DNA of 64,000 bases, from NCBI GenBank assembly GCA_029582165.1, contig CM055871.1:55024112-55088111 (forward strand). The letters are read 5' to 3'. This DNA is from Portulaca oleracea (Eukaryota > Streptophyta > Magnoliopsida > Caryophyllales > Portulacaceae). The position numbers and the translations under genes were made by a program. This document shows positions 50,594 through 63,563 of this stretch, piece after piece (the first letter of the stretch is position 1; every line of letters begins with the position of its first letter). A model generated the notes under the pieces. That model was not told the origin of the DNA and did no database searches. It saw only the letters and a list, made by a program, of their open reading frames with translations.

Positions 50594-51879
50594 ATATCAT
50601 CCCTCCTACTTATTAAAACATTCATAAATTAGTTGATGCTATATTCATAAATATATACTTACCCCAACCTCACCTCCACTTATTTATATTATAAATTACT
50701 ACATAGAAATTTAGAATGAATGAAATTCATAAATACATTTATATCCCGTACTTATTGTGAATTCTCATTCCTATGAACATAACAATATGATATAAATCTA
50801 TGGAAAATTTAAATTCACCTTCTCTTAGATTTATAACATTTTTGAGTTCCAATTTACCCTTTAAACATGCCAACCTTTATAATTCAATTCTTCAACTAAA
50901 CCATAAAATCATTTTTTTAAAAATAAATTTAAAGTTTCACCATGAAAATGAATCTCGGAAGATAATAGAAAATTGTATGTATGTCAACATGCTCCTCTTG
51001 TTTTTTTTAATGATTTCAATATAATATCTTTATGATTATACTAGGAAAGTTTGCGTGTGCCATTGAATGGTGAAAGTAGAATAATTTAAGGTTCCACAAT
51101 TAATCAAAAAAAAGATAATGATAACTTTTTCCTCAATTTAAGTTTATTTAAGAATTAATTTACCATTTAAAATATTATAATAATAATAATAATCTTATGT
51201 AATTATAATAGAAAATTTTAAGGGTCCCATCAAATGGTAAAACATTACAGTAATTAATTAAAAAAGATAATTCTAATTTTTCTTCAATTTCAATTGATTT
51301 ATCAAATATCTGACACAATATAACTGAAACAGTTCAAAATTGAAATCATCACCCAGTATAACTGATTTATAGTTTCCTGATTGGTCAGGCACATGACTCC
51401 AAATTAAACAAAGAGTAATTCACAGATTTCTACCAATCAACTAATTGATTATTATATGGTAAACTATGTAATACCTATCTATATATGTCTACCAAAGTTA
51501 TAAAATTTTCAAGATAAATTCATAAAAGTATTTATTATAAAAAGTCAATGTAAATTTGTCAATATTATTCTAAAATTCATTAATATTATCAATTTTTCTT
51601 TATAAAAGTTTCTCACTTAAAAATTGACATATTTTAGTTCATGTGGTGGTGGGGCCTAAGATGGGTCTACTATGATGTACAACATAATTTGTGATTAGGG
51701 CATAGAAAATTTTTTTATTCACTTTTTCCGTTTCTTTTGATATTCAAAACCCCGTCCTTTCAATTTTGTTTATCAAAATTGACTATAAAAAAGTTTTATT
51801 TTAAAAATCGAAGAAAATTGCGTATCAAATCTCTTTATCACCATCAACAATTATAAACAATCTAATAATATCTGTCTAT
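49956..51879. other. Downstream/upstream DNA of lost peptide unit 6
   Basis: 49956-50350 holds inverted runs of the TAGCGTTT/AAACGCTA word and may be another small inverted-repeat element. 50350-51879 is the distal upstream region shared with units 1, 3, 4 and 5. No gene seen. Confidence 0.6.
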
Positions 51880-52210
51880 CGTACTCTAACATTAACTTCA
51901 CCAAAATTTTAGACAACCCTATTGTAGTAGCAATTTTGGTAGAACCCTAACAAATAAATATGTCTTTTCATAATTATCATCAGTTGTAAGTACACAAATA
52001 ATTAAAAATGTGTTTTCATAACTGTAGTCCAAAGCTAAAAATAAAAATCCATTACTATAACATTAACTCCACCAAAACTTTAGCCAACCCTACTGTAATA
52101 ACAACTTTGGTAGAACTCTAACAAATAAAAATGCATTTTCAATATTACGATCGGTTGTAATTACACAAATAAAAATGTGTTTTCATAATTGTAGTCCAAA
52201 GCTAAAAATA
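51880..52210 (+). repeat. Tandem ~160-bp repeat array of unit 6 (2 copies), no gene follows
   Basis: Monomers begin near 51897 and 52062. The core promoter and both exons expected next are absent; element E3 begins at 52217. Confidence 0.8.
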
Positions 52211-53363
52211 TATATCTGTAACGCCCCGCAAATTCAATTATGGAAAAGTCAAAGTCAAACTAACGTTAACCGACAAAATTTAGCGAAAGACTCAAAACTC
52301 TTATTGGGCGTCACTGCCGTATCTCCGAAGGAATACAAGGCGAGAAGGAAAACTACAACTGTCTGTCAACGGTAAACCAACAAACTCATACTTAGAAATA
52401 AACCTCAAAACTAACTTCAAGTTTCTCAGAAAAGAAAAGCAACATATTTAACGACTTCTAAACATGTCGTCCTCACTTCTAATTCCCGTCCCCAACATAT
52501 AGATCTTCACCTGAAAACAAAACATTTCAAAAATGAGGGGGAAATCTCAATAACGTCTACCCCTAACGTTAAAAACAAGTTAAGTTCATTTCAATTCATT
52601 TGAGGGAGAGGGAACAAGTCAAATCATTTCACAAACCTTTAATCTCTTAACTGTTTTCCTCAACCCAACCAATCCATATTTTATTATGCGGGCGGGATAC
52701 CAAATCTCTTATAGTAACATTCGCCTACCAAAGGCATAAAAAATATATTCGCCTACCACAGGCATCAAAACATTCGCCTACCACAGGCATTAGAATTCGC
52801 CTACCACATGCATCAAAATATTAACTATCCTATATCAAGGAAGAAGCCCTGATCTCCTGGTCTATAACCCTGCAGGATACCAAATCCTGAACTCCGGGTT
52901 ATGCCCCGAAACCCGCTTAATGTTTCACTTTGAATTATTAGTATCTTATGCAAAACTCAACTCACAGCTCTCAAGTCAAACCCAACCCAGGTTATCAAAA
53001 CTAGTAATAAAACTACTCATAAAAGATCATCCAATTTCTCAACCCATAAAACAAAGTACAATAATTACAAACAGTTATCCAAAATAGATGGTCACATTTT
53101 CCAAATAAAGTCCCCTTTTCGGGATGCAATTCTCAAAAATAATTAGAAAACATTAAAACACATTTAAAGAGCATCCCAGTGGGGATTAGGGCATAGACAT
53201 TACCTGGTTAACTTCACTTCACAGCAAAAACGAACACACTTGAGCTCACTAACGACACGAATTAGTTCGGGCCTAAAATAGAAATAATTATTCTAATCAA
53301 AACGTGCCCTTCGAAATTAGTATTAACTACCTTCTACCTAACCCTCCCTAGGAACACTATAGG

Positions 53364-54839
53364 TGATAACTGCGTTTCATGACTATGTTTTTGGGGCTTT
53401 TCAATAGTGAATTAGGGATAATTTTGTGTGTGAACCTTGATTTTTATTCCAATTTCCCTACTACACTTGGTATTGTTATTTTTGATGTGAATTTGTAGGT
53501 TTTGAAGCCAAAACACCAACTTTCTCTCAACTTCAGGCAAGAGTGAATATACCACGGACCTCTACATGTCAAACCCAAACCGTGGTACGAATTCGGGACG
53601 GAAAGGTGCAAGGAATGGTCGGGCAGCAGCAACCTTGGGCAGCCCGTGGTGATGGCCACGGTCCGTGGCGGTGCAACTTTTTGTGCCCAGCTCATTTTGG
53701 CGAAGGAAACAAGAAAGAAACGAACCAGTGGCAACCACGGGCAGCCCGTGGTGATCACCACGGTCCGTGGTGTATGGACTGTACGGACCGAGGCGAACTG
53801 CATATGCAGGTCGGTTATTTTCGCGAGTAGAAGAGGGAGGAAGCGACGGTTTTTCAAAGGAGAGTCATTATCTATCAGTTTCCCTTCGTTCTTTGGCCGT
53901 CAATGAGAGAAAAGAGAGCCCTAATACTTCCATTCTACTCTTCTTCCCCACCATCAAGATTCAAGATCGAATCGATTCAAGAGAAACCAAGATCAAGATT
54001 CGCGAAGGAAAGGAGCGACGTTCGCGGAGAAGGTTCTACCCCCGAGATCGAAAGGCTCGACGGGTTGTATTCTTCGCAATTCTATTCTTTGTTTTCGATT
54101 TCCTTCTTAGTTTTGAGATTCGATTGTGATGATTGGAACTTGTTTTGTGTTTTCATTGAATATGAGTGAGTAGATTTCCTGAATTCTAGGGTTTTGCAAC
54201 CCGAAACAATGTAGTTTGATTGAATATTATTAGTTTGTGCATGAATTCTTGATTAGAATCAATAAAAGGTTGTGTTTTTCATGTTCATGTGTGTTCTTTG
54301 AGCGCTCGAATACTCATGAGTTAGAGATTAACCTGAGAAGTACTGAAAGGTGAATTAGGGTAATCTGACTACCAACCTGTCTACCTAGGCTTACGAAAGT
54401 TGAAAAAGGAGTAGTAAACTAGGGAATCATTAGATAACCTGACTTTTTAAGGCCTTCAATTCTCATTAATCTAAAAGGCAGATGAAAGTTGTTGATTAGG
54501 TTGTTTAGAATAATTCTATTTAGCATCGAAAGGGCGATAGGATTCAGAGGTTGTCGATTCTTGATTCATTCTTGAGTGTATGATTGTGCAGGCTAGGTTT
54601 TTAGTAATCGAACTCGTTGTTAGGTTAGCATCACCCTAGATATCTTTCTCTCTTGATAGACTCTTTGATTGAATTTTCCTGCTTTATTAGTTTTAATTAG
54701 CTTTTAAAACCTTTTCAAAACCAAAACCTGATTAGCTTAGCAATCGCGATAGAGATTAGTTTTCTGTGCTGCTAATTGAGTCCCTGTGGGATCGACCTTG
54801 ACGTGCTACTACGTACACCGTGCGCTTGCAGCCCTGTCA
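53364..54839 (+). mobile_element. Solo LTR E5 (Athila/Tat-like gypsy), nested in E3
   Basis: 1476 bp, TGATAACTGCG..CCCTGTCA, with perfect 5-bp duplication ATAGG (53359-53363, 54840-54844). The CCCTGTGGGATCGACC stretch near its 3' end is familiar from Athila/Tat-type LTRs, so that assignment is from memory of the family. It contains repeated CCACGG/CCGTGG palindromes at 53640-53680 and 53727-53772. Open frames across 53444-54169 follow these repeats and look non-coding. Confidence 0.8.
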
Positions 54840-55906
54840 ATAGGTTCCCATCAACCATGAACGCACACTTTAAATTACCTATCACATTCCAAGTAATCAC
54901 ATAACAAGATCAAAACAACATTTTCACTCAACAACACTTTCATTAATAAATAACATCAATAAGACAAATTACAATATCCACATAAAAAGGGTCAAAACTT
55001 GACTTCCTGACATTCTATGGGTCTATTTTTGGACTTTTCGGAAACCTCGGGATGTATACTAAAACTCTTATGTTGAACTCGAGACCAAAAATACCCATTA
55101 AGGTCCTCAAAAACGGTCATCAATCCAAACTGTCCAGATCTGACCTAGGTCTGGTAATCGGGATGTAACTTGACCTATACAACTCCAAAGCCTGATCCGC
55201 AAAATTCCTATGAAACCTAACATCTAAGGAAACCTCCAGTTCAAAGGGTTCGATCAAAGGATGACTATACTTCTCGTGGTGACCCGTTCTTTACACCCTA
55301 TCGAAACTGTCCCATTCCCGGTTCACTTGTAATTGGTAATTTCGGTTCTAACTTTCGCCATCCGATCTCGGGGTCCTAAACTCTTGACATCTAACCCTGG
55401 CACCACACATATAAACCCTTCCTTATGACTTTATAACACACCCACGCTCACACTTGAACTTAGACATAACAACTTTACCAAGTTAACACTTAAATTCTAA
55501 ACTAACCCAACCGTAGTACTTACACACTGATTTCAACAATAAAAGACTAAATCTTTTTGACATCAAAACTTCATATAATACCACAAGGGTTTGTAAACAT
55601 GAATAATACAAGTTTATAATAACGCTTTTTATGTAAAACTCGATAAAATTTGTAATAAAAAATATATCACATGATAATAACACGATGATAAGATTACCGT
55701 ACATAAAAATCAAAACTTTACTAACCATAATATATTTTAAAAATTGCAAAAACCACAAGGAAGATCTAAAAACACCCTTTTAAAAATTATAACATAATAA
55801 TTTTACATAAACCCCCCTCCCCTATTTTTTTTATAACTAATATATTAACGCAAGATAACCCAAAAATCTTTTTAGACAATACCTAATAATAATAACAATA
55901 AACAGT

Positions 55907-58900
55907 TGTAACAACCCAAGAAAAAACCCCTTTTGTTATCCATGTGATTAAGCCGTAATCAAAAATTAGGAAAGAATTAACCTATAGATTAAATAAAGCG
56001 CGTGCTCCTTCTTTTATGATTTTTCGTTATTTATTTTATTTTTTTATAACCAGTGTACGTTTTTGCAGGGATTGAACAGTGCAATGCGTTCCTTTTCTCG
56101 TCTGCTATGAATTTCTCGCCGTTAATATTATCTCTTCTCGACCAAAATTAAAAATACTCTCATCGGACTTAACCCCGTTCTTTTTAGGATGACTTTATTA
56201 GATGTTTAAAGGTGTTACTTATGAAAAGTCAAGCAAGAGCTACCATTACCATTGGCCGCCATGGATAATTTTGTGGGTTGTATATTTTGGAAAATTGAAT
56301 TGGGAATTATATAAGTTAAGTATGGGAGAGTAAATTGATAAAGATTTTGGGCCTTGGGAACCTTGGGCCAGCCGAGTGAAAGAGAGAAGGAGGGAGTTGG
56401 ACCCATTTTATTCGGTAAGTTGTATGTATAAATAGGAGGGAGTATCATCTTTTTTTTTCAAACTCAAATATCATCCAAGCTCCTTGTGTGTGTGACCCTT
56501 TGGCTCCCCCTCCTCGCCACCTCTCTCCTCTTGCCACCACTGCCACCGTGGCCACTGATCGCTGCCGCCACCACCACCATCATCTTCTCTTTCCTTTCCC
56601 AGTTTCAAGTGTAATCATCTTCCTCTTAGTTCTCCCCTTCCATTTTTCTAATTACATCTAAAGCATAATCTGAGTTTTCTTTTTAAATGGTGATTATTTC
56701 CAGAAATTAGGGTGGTATTCTTGTTTTCTTCAAGGAAAGAGGGAAGGCCCTCAAGTTGAAGGAAGAAAGTGGGTGAGTTTTGACTAAACCCTTGTTATTT
56801 TGATTGTTTCAAGTGATATTCTTATGAAAATAAGCATGCATGTAGTTTTAGAAGTCTAATTCTCTGTGGTAGTGTGGAAAAATTATTATTCAAATGTTTG
56901 TTTGTAGATTAGGTGTAAATAAGGAGTAAAAAGGGGTGTTGTAGTGTTGCATGTGAAAGTTGGTGCTAGATGGTGAGAGTGAACATGGGTTTGAGGATGC
57001 ATGAGTCTAAAAGAGATGTATTTGATGTTCTTTGGACTACTTAAAGCTGAGTTTCTGTGTACATGGGGATAACATGGTGTTTTATGAAGGGTCCTTGGCT
57101 AAATCACAAAGACTTAGGCATGCATGTGAGTTTTTGAACTTAAAGCTTCCATCTGGTTGAGTTCGTGTTTTCCAGGAGGTAAAGGAGAGGATTTTTGGCA
57201 ATATTAAAGTAAGTAGACAAAAGTGTTAGCTAACCCGGTTTTTACGGATCGACTTTTCGTTGTGTATTTTAGAAATTATGACCAAAACCGTAAAACCGTA
57301 CGAATCTGGAATTTAGTGACGGCAGAATGAAAATGGCTAGTTTTCGTCTAGTTAGAGTTTGATATGGCGTCAGGTCCGAACATGAAAGTTTTAGAGGACT
57401 GTTTAAGCTTTCCGGAATAGTATGGTATGCGTCCATATGACGTCAGATGAGCAAGTTATAGGTGTTTGATTGAAGGATGGAAATTCTGGAATTTCCAGAC
57501 TTAAGGGTCAGTGGCTGCTCCTATGTTGGGCTGAAATTAGGCCTTCTCCCAAGCTTAAATCGTTCGGTGGTAAAAAGGAAAGTTAAAGTTTGATTCTGGA
57601 GCTTTCTGTAGACAGCTTATAGGCCCAGAACCGAGTAGTACAACTCAAGATATCACCTTCCGAAAAACGCTAGTCGATTTGTACAAATTCTGGACAGATT
57701 GCTTGATTAAATGTTTTGACCCTTGTAATCATGTTTTTAGCCTCCGGGGTTAACTGTCAAGTTGTGGGGTGTGTCCTAAGCTTTCCGAAAAGTACTCTTA
57801 TGTGACAATCCGATGTCTATAGCAACAGTTACCTTCTTCTTTGTAAATGTAGGAAAATTCTTTTAGTTACGAACCCAAGTTGTTCTTTAAGAATTCCTCA
57901 CCCTTCTCCTAATTAAATGAGAAAGTCTAACTCTAAGTTTCTTCCTCTCTCTAAGTTTCTCTCAAGTGATCGTTGCGAGTGCACTGTTCAAGTCCCTGCT
58001 TGTTAGAGGTTTCTGATCCAGGTACGTGTACTACTTAGCTTGTATGCTACACATGTACTTAAATGATTTATTCTGGTAATATCTTGACTGTGTGCCAAAT
58101 GTTTCTTACATATACACTTATATGCTGAAATTTGTCACTAAACATGTGTGCATGAAAGATGCTCTTTTATGAGTAAAGTTTGGATTTTAGAAGTGAATTC
58201 ATGCTTTAAGACACACTGTTGTTTTATGAAATTAAAAGGGGAAATCCCCCTTATTTGGTAAACACCTAGTTTTAGTTTAAGTTGAGTACAAAGGTCAAGG
58301 GTTTATCTTCTAAGAAGCTTTTATAAGTTAATTTTACTGTAGGAAAGGTTCTTTCCACGCTGTTGTCAAGTTTAATTAAAGGTTATCTTATCGGTTAAAG
58401 TTTTCCAAAGAATTAGGAGCCGTTTTAAGTTACTAAAGCCCCGTCCATGATTTATGTGCGTAAAAGCACACCAAGGAAATAGCGTTTACATACACACCAT
58501 GTTCGTGTGCCTTGAGCACCTCATGAGAATTAAATTTGTGCCCTAGTTGCACACAAGGAAAAATCTGGCCAGTAGGATAAATATCCACCATCCGGACCTC
58601 CCGATCGGTCCGGGTATACGCATACGGAGGCTAAGCCGATGATCGCAAGTAGGGGCACCCATGTTTAAGTTCTACCTAATCATGTTATCTTTCTTTATTC
58701 GATCTTTTACTCTCGTTTTGTTTTAAATTCAAAACTCTGGTAGCTTAGTACAATTTTATGCTCTTTTATAAAAACTATGGTTGTATTCCTACCCTTGCCA
58801 GGTTACTATTGAAAGTTTATTTCCTTGACGCGTCTAACCAACCTGTGGTTGGTTACCCTGTTAAGTTAAGGTATTTGTGTCATGAAGTCAGAAGGTTACC

Positions 58901-59512
58901 GGAAATGTGATTCCTTGTAAGTTAACTTGTTAAGCTCTTTTCTTTCGAGCTTTACTCGTGTTATCTATTAAATGGATAAGGGTAATGAAATCGGAGTCTT
59001 ATCTTCTGCTAATAATTTATTTTCGGTAGTATTCGTACTGAGTAAAACTCACCTCCTTAAGTTGTCTGTTACTTCTAGGGCCGCAAGGGAAAGGCAAGGG
59101 CAAAGTCACCGACGGGCGGAACCCAAAGACAACCTAGGCGGTACTCAGGTGATCTTGGAGCCCCTTTTTGGAAGTTTTATAGGAGCAAGGGTTAGGGGTG
59201 TGATGATACTATTTGCGATGGTTGTTGTTTTGGTCTTGTGGTATGATGTTAAGAACGAGATGTATGTTAAGTTGTTTTCTTTTCCTTGGGCTGTATAACT
59301 CTAAGAGTCTTCTATCTTGATGATTTGTGGTGTTCTGTCATGGTGGTCTAATTATGGGGTTGGGTGGAATCTTTTGGTATGGCGTGTTGGAGTCTTAGCC
59401 TAGTCCATATTCATGGACGGCGGTAGTACTCTCAGGTAATTATCCGCTGCTGATCATTAGGTTAAGTAGTGAGTTAGCTTAATCTGGTGATTAGTAACCT
59501 GGGGGTGTTACA
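55907..59512 (+). mobile_element. Solo-LTR-like element E4 (3.6 kb), nested in E3
   Basis: Starts TGTAACAACCCAAG, ends GGGGGTGTTACA, with perfect 5-bp duplication ACAGT (55902-55906, 59513-59517). It is related to E1: both have a GAGCTTTCCG-like then TATGGTATGC segment followed by AAGTTATAG, and a GACGGCGGTA segment near the end. No credible coding frame; the 108-codon frame at 58972-59298 has no recognisable domain. Confidence 0.8.
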
Positions 59513-60099
59513 ACAGTGAACCTAAATTATTTACCAAAATATTATATTTAAAACGCAAACAATAATAATGATGATAATAATAGTAATAATAATAGTAATA
59601 AGAGGACAAAGAAGCATAGTAAAAGATGTAATATTTTGGCATGAATCACGTAGCAAAGCAAAATTACGTAACATGTATTAACACACCCAACATGTAGCTA
59701 GAACCGAGATTAAAGTTTATACCCAAAAACAAGAGAGGGAGGAGGTCGGGGCGGTTGACTGGCGGTGATGGCGACTCCCGGATGGTGGTGAGGTAGTGTG
59801 GTGGCCGACGGTGGTGATGAGATCACGCAGATAATGGCGGCAGCCTGTCGCCTCGATTTAGGCGGCTGGTTGCTCGAGATTCGGGGTCCTGACGACGAGG
59901 GCGGTTGGTGGTGGCGGTGGAACGGCCTGGGGGTGGTGGTCCGGTGGTGAGGACGGCTGGTGGTGGTGGCAGTAACTGGTGTTGGGAGCGGTGGGTTGTG
60001 CGATGAGCATCCTGTTGGGATCGACGGGTACTCAAGCAAACAACAAACAATAGGAAATAATAGCGGAAAAGAAATAAGAAATTTGACACCAGGATTTAA

Positions 60100-62390
60100 C
60101 CCGGGGGTCCTTCGAATGGATAAATATGGGAGGCCAAGGATCCACAAACCACTTAGGGTTTGAGAAAACCCCAATTTAGAACTCATAAAACTACACTAAT
60201 TTTTAGGGTTTTGGGGTTTTGGACATGAACAACAAACACCACAAGAATTAAAAGGAATATGGACAATTGTAAAGTTTAATCACTCACCCAGTTGAACTAA
60301 TCACTTGCACAAGGACCTTCCACAAGCAAAGAGTGTTGAAACACCCAAGAAATCTCACAAAGAGTGTTGAAACATAACCAAAAGAAAGAGAGAAAGGCCG
60401 AAAAACGACCCGTCGTGAAATGGCACGGTCGTGCCATATGGGTACACGATCGTGCTACTAAAAAAAAACCCCAAGAATGGCCTGTTCGAGAATAACACGA
60501 TCGTGCTACCAAACGGCACGATCGTGCAGTGCCTTCTGGAAGAATGGCACGATCGTGCAGTCTGACGGCACGATCATGCTGTTGGCAGTTTTTTCTGCCG
60601 ACTTCAAACTAGCATAACTTCTTCATACAAATTCCATTTTAAGCCCATAAGATATCTATGGAAAGCTCTCGGTGTCTACTTTAAGCTCCCAAATTTGAAG
60701 ACCATCGGAGTTGTATTGAAGGAGTTATGATCAAAGGTGTGAAGATGTGTATTTTTCTTGCGCCCAATTTCGCCCACTTTCTTCCCTTTTCCTGTTTACT
60801 TCTTCGGTCTTTCTTAGCTCCGTTTGAACCACTTCGGTCTTGGTTTCTCCCGTGTTCCTCCTTGATGTCCCATAGGTCCGAGTTTGACCATTGTGAAATT
60901 ACCAAAATGCCCCTTTGCTTCCAAAATAGTCGATTTGAGGCTTTAAAAGCGACCCAAGCTTGACTTGAAGGAAAATAACTTGGATCCACTTTCGTTATTT
61001 TTTTTCCGATGCTAAGGACCCTTGGGAAATATGGATCAGACTCCCCTTGTTGGAGAATAGTTGCCCTCAACTCTTGGGAGTTCAAATCCACCCGACCGCT
61101 CACGTAAAATCAAATCAATAAAATCCATTAGCCGGATCAAAGTGACCCTCATGAACCCCTTCTTCGTAAATGTGTAGCAATTTCGGAAGGAAAAAGGGAC
61201 CAACGCAACATCAAGAGTGACCTTCACACGCTTAGCGTTTATCATTTTGTTGAAGGCCACAAGGTAGTCGTCATAGGATATGTCAAGATCAAGGCCGGTA
61301 GAAGATGCCTCTTCCTTGGTCGATCTCGGTGTGGGAGGAAGCAAGCTAGGGTGTGGGGTTATGGACTTGCTGACATGCATTTCGTCTCCAAGTTGTGGTT
61401 CGGGCATGGTTGGACATGGCTCAATGTAACAACCCGCCCCAAAATCACGATTAATCAAGTACTAATTACAGTAATTACTTAAATTGCGTATAAATTTTTC
61501 GCGTTTACTTCTAATTATTTATTTTATCGGTGTCAAGTCTCGTGCAGGAGATGGCAAAGAATATCAAGTTACGGGTTTATAAACCTTTAAGTTACTCTAT
61601 TTACTCGTTAAAGTGATTTATATCGAGTTTTACCGTTTACGTTATTTCTTTAACAGGAGAGAGTTTAATTATTTTACTTCTTAATGTTTATATTTTATTG
61701 TCCAAACCTTAATTTATTTTATTGGGATTATGTTTATTTTATTGAGGTACAAGTAATATTTATGTTTCATTTACTTGGATTTTCTATGTTTAAGTCCTAC
61801 TTTATTTCAATCAAATTATTACCGATTAATTTTGATTAGTACAAGCTAATTTTGTTAACCTGGTATTTTTATAATTTAGCTTGCTTAATTATATTTTCAG
61901 ATTTGTTAAGTTATAATAGTGTTTAATTAAGTGAAGGGAGTATATATTATGTCATTAGTGTTAGAAGGTTCATTTTTATCATTCCAATTCAAGCACACCC
62001 AAACCTTTTCTCTCTCTACACTCCTTCACCCCTCGTCCTCCTGTTCGTGAACCACCAGCAGCCGCCGCCCATTTCCGGCCGCCGGAGCACGTCGCCGCCG
62101 CCAGGAGGTCGCCGGCCGCCACCCTCCTTCCTCCTCTCTTGTGATTAAGGTTGGGGCGTTACACTCAACACTTACAATTATGGTGTGGAGCTTGGTCGGA
62201 GGCCTTTTGGGTGAAGGTGGGGGACAAGGGAGGGAGTTGGGAAAATTTTGAGGAGCTATGGATCTCTCAACCTCTCTAGGATTGCCTTTTCGCAAAAGTA
62301 AAGTCAAATGTGGCTTCCTTTCGCTCAAAGAATTGTGTGGTCAAGTGAAATGAGCAAGAGAGGGGGAGGGACATTCAAAAGAGAAAAATG
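60100..62390 (-). mobile_element. Retroelement-derived palindrome block, copy B
   Basis: Same layout as 1200-2700: palindromes at 60423-60580, short minus-strand frame at 60681-61103, longer frame at 61036-61426 that is interrupted by E6 and resumes at 62164-62328. The 60681-61103 frame is longer than in copy A, where a stop shortens it. Confidence 0.5.
61425..62163 (+). mobile_element. Short element E6 of the TGTAAC family, present only in copy B
   Basis: 739 bp, TGTAACAACCCGCCCC..TTGGGGCGTTACA, with perfect 5-bp duplication CTCAA (61420-61424, 62164-62168). The empty site is preserved in copy A at about 2533. End sequences and the CCGGCC-rich internal stretch resemble E1, so E6 looks like an internally deleted relative. 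Confidence 0.9.
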
Positions 62391-63222
62391 CTTCGAAAGA
62401 TTTACAATTTACCATCCACTTTAAATTTGTTTAATGGTTTTAAGTATAATACTTTGAGTCATGGATCATTAATTTTTTATATTTTATATTAATAAGTTTT
62501 ATAATTTTATATTTAAGTAAAAATACTTTTTATCACATATCTATTAATGATAATCCTATACAATCAATTAACATATAATTTTGATAAATTAATGATCAAA
62601 TTTTAAAAATTATAACCTAATAACTTAAATAGGGACGAGTAACTTCATCCATTTATTTTTAAAAACAAACAAATGACGAATAATTTGATTACTAATTATT
62701 CTTAATAACCTAATAACCTTTATATCTAAGCATTTGCTATCTTTATTTATGTTTCAAATAATATATTTACTTCATTCGTTATTGTTTATTTGTCATTTTA
62801 GAAAAAAAATAGAGAAATCAATGCAACACAAAAATTTAGGTAAAAATAAATCAAAATATTGAAAATCATTTATTAAAGGTAAAAATAGTAGAATTATTGT
62901 TAAAATCTTTAAAACAATAACTTACTAATAATGATAATAATTTTTAACAAAATTTTCATATTACATGGACTTGTCTACTCTATTTTAAAGTGCCAAATTT
63001 TTGAAAAAGAAGAGGGAGGGGAGTAATGCCCTCATTTGTTGTCTCCTTTGGGCCCTATTTGTAGTGCCAAATTTTCATATTACATGGGCTTCAGCCTGTT
63101 CGGCTGTTGTTGCAATAAATGGGCAAATTAATTAAAGGAGGAGTATTTGTGAGTTAGAATGATTTCATTTGATTGTATCCCTCCCTCCCTCCCGCCATGG
63201 GTAATCGTAAAAACCTACCGCA

Positions 63223-63563
63223 ATGGCTTCAATAATCCCTAAAACCCTAACTTATCCTCTCTGTTGTTTCCCCATACTCCACCGCCTGAATCGCCACTCC
63301 AACTTCAGAATCCGACCCGGCCGAGCAATGAGTTCCGGGTCAACCCGCATGTTCCAGCTCAAGTTCGACCCTCTTACGGGAAACTCCGAATGGGTCGTCG
63401 TCAATGAATCCGACGACTCACCATTTAACCACCCTTCTTCTTCGACAGTCGATTTGGCTACTACTTCGTATCTCGACATGCTCAACGATACCTGCAGAAA
63501 CAAAGCCTATCGCCTCGCCATTGACAAGACTCTCACTCGACCATGCCGCGTCCTCGACATTGG
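63223..63563 (+). CDS. PRMT7: PRMT7 exon 1, copy B (gene continues beyond the window)
   Basis: Open from ATG 63223 to RVLDIG, with the donor GGGTAACT after 63563. It differs from copy A by a few substitutions (for example FRIRPGRAM for FWIRPCRAM, and Asn for Asp in the VVVNESDD segment). The intron sequence to 64000 is collinear with copy A; exon 2, which would show whether the premature stop of copy A is present, should start about 45 bp past the window. The gene may be the functional parent or another decayed copy. Confidence 0.8.

Larger units (their letters stand above)
52217..59600 (+). mobile_element. Solo-LTR-like element E3, with E5 and E4 nested inside
   Basis: Starts TGTAACGCCCCGC after ATATC. 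Its own pieces are 52217-53363, 54845-55906 and 59518-about 59600; they read through when the two nested elements are removed. It resembles E2. A short tandem repeat of about 25 bp (TTCGCCTACCACAGGCAT) stands four times at 52720-52810. The right end lacks the TTTTACA terminus of E2 and breaks off in an imperfect AAT tract, next to the resumed segmental duplication. Confidence 0.65.

Noticed and set aside
53444..54169. Several overlapping open frames on both strands
   Set aside because: They lie wholly inside solo LTR E5, which has clean ends and a target duplication, and show no domain.
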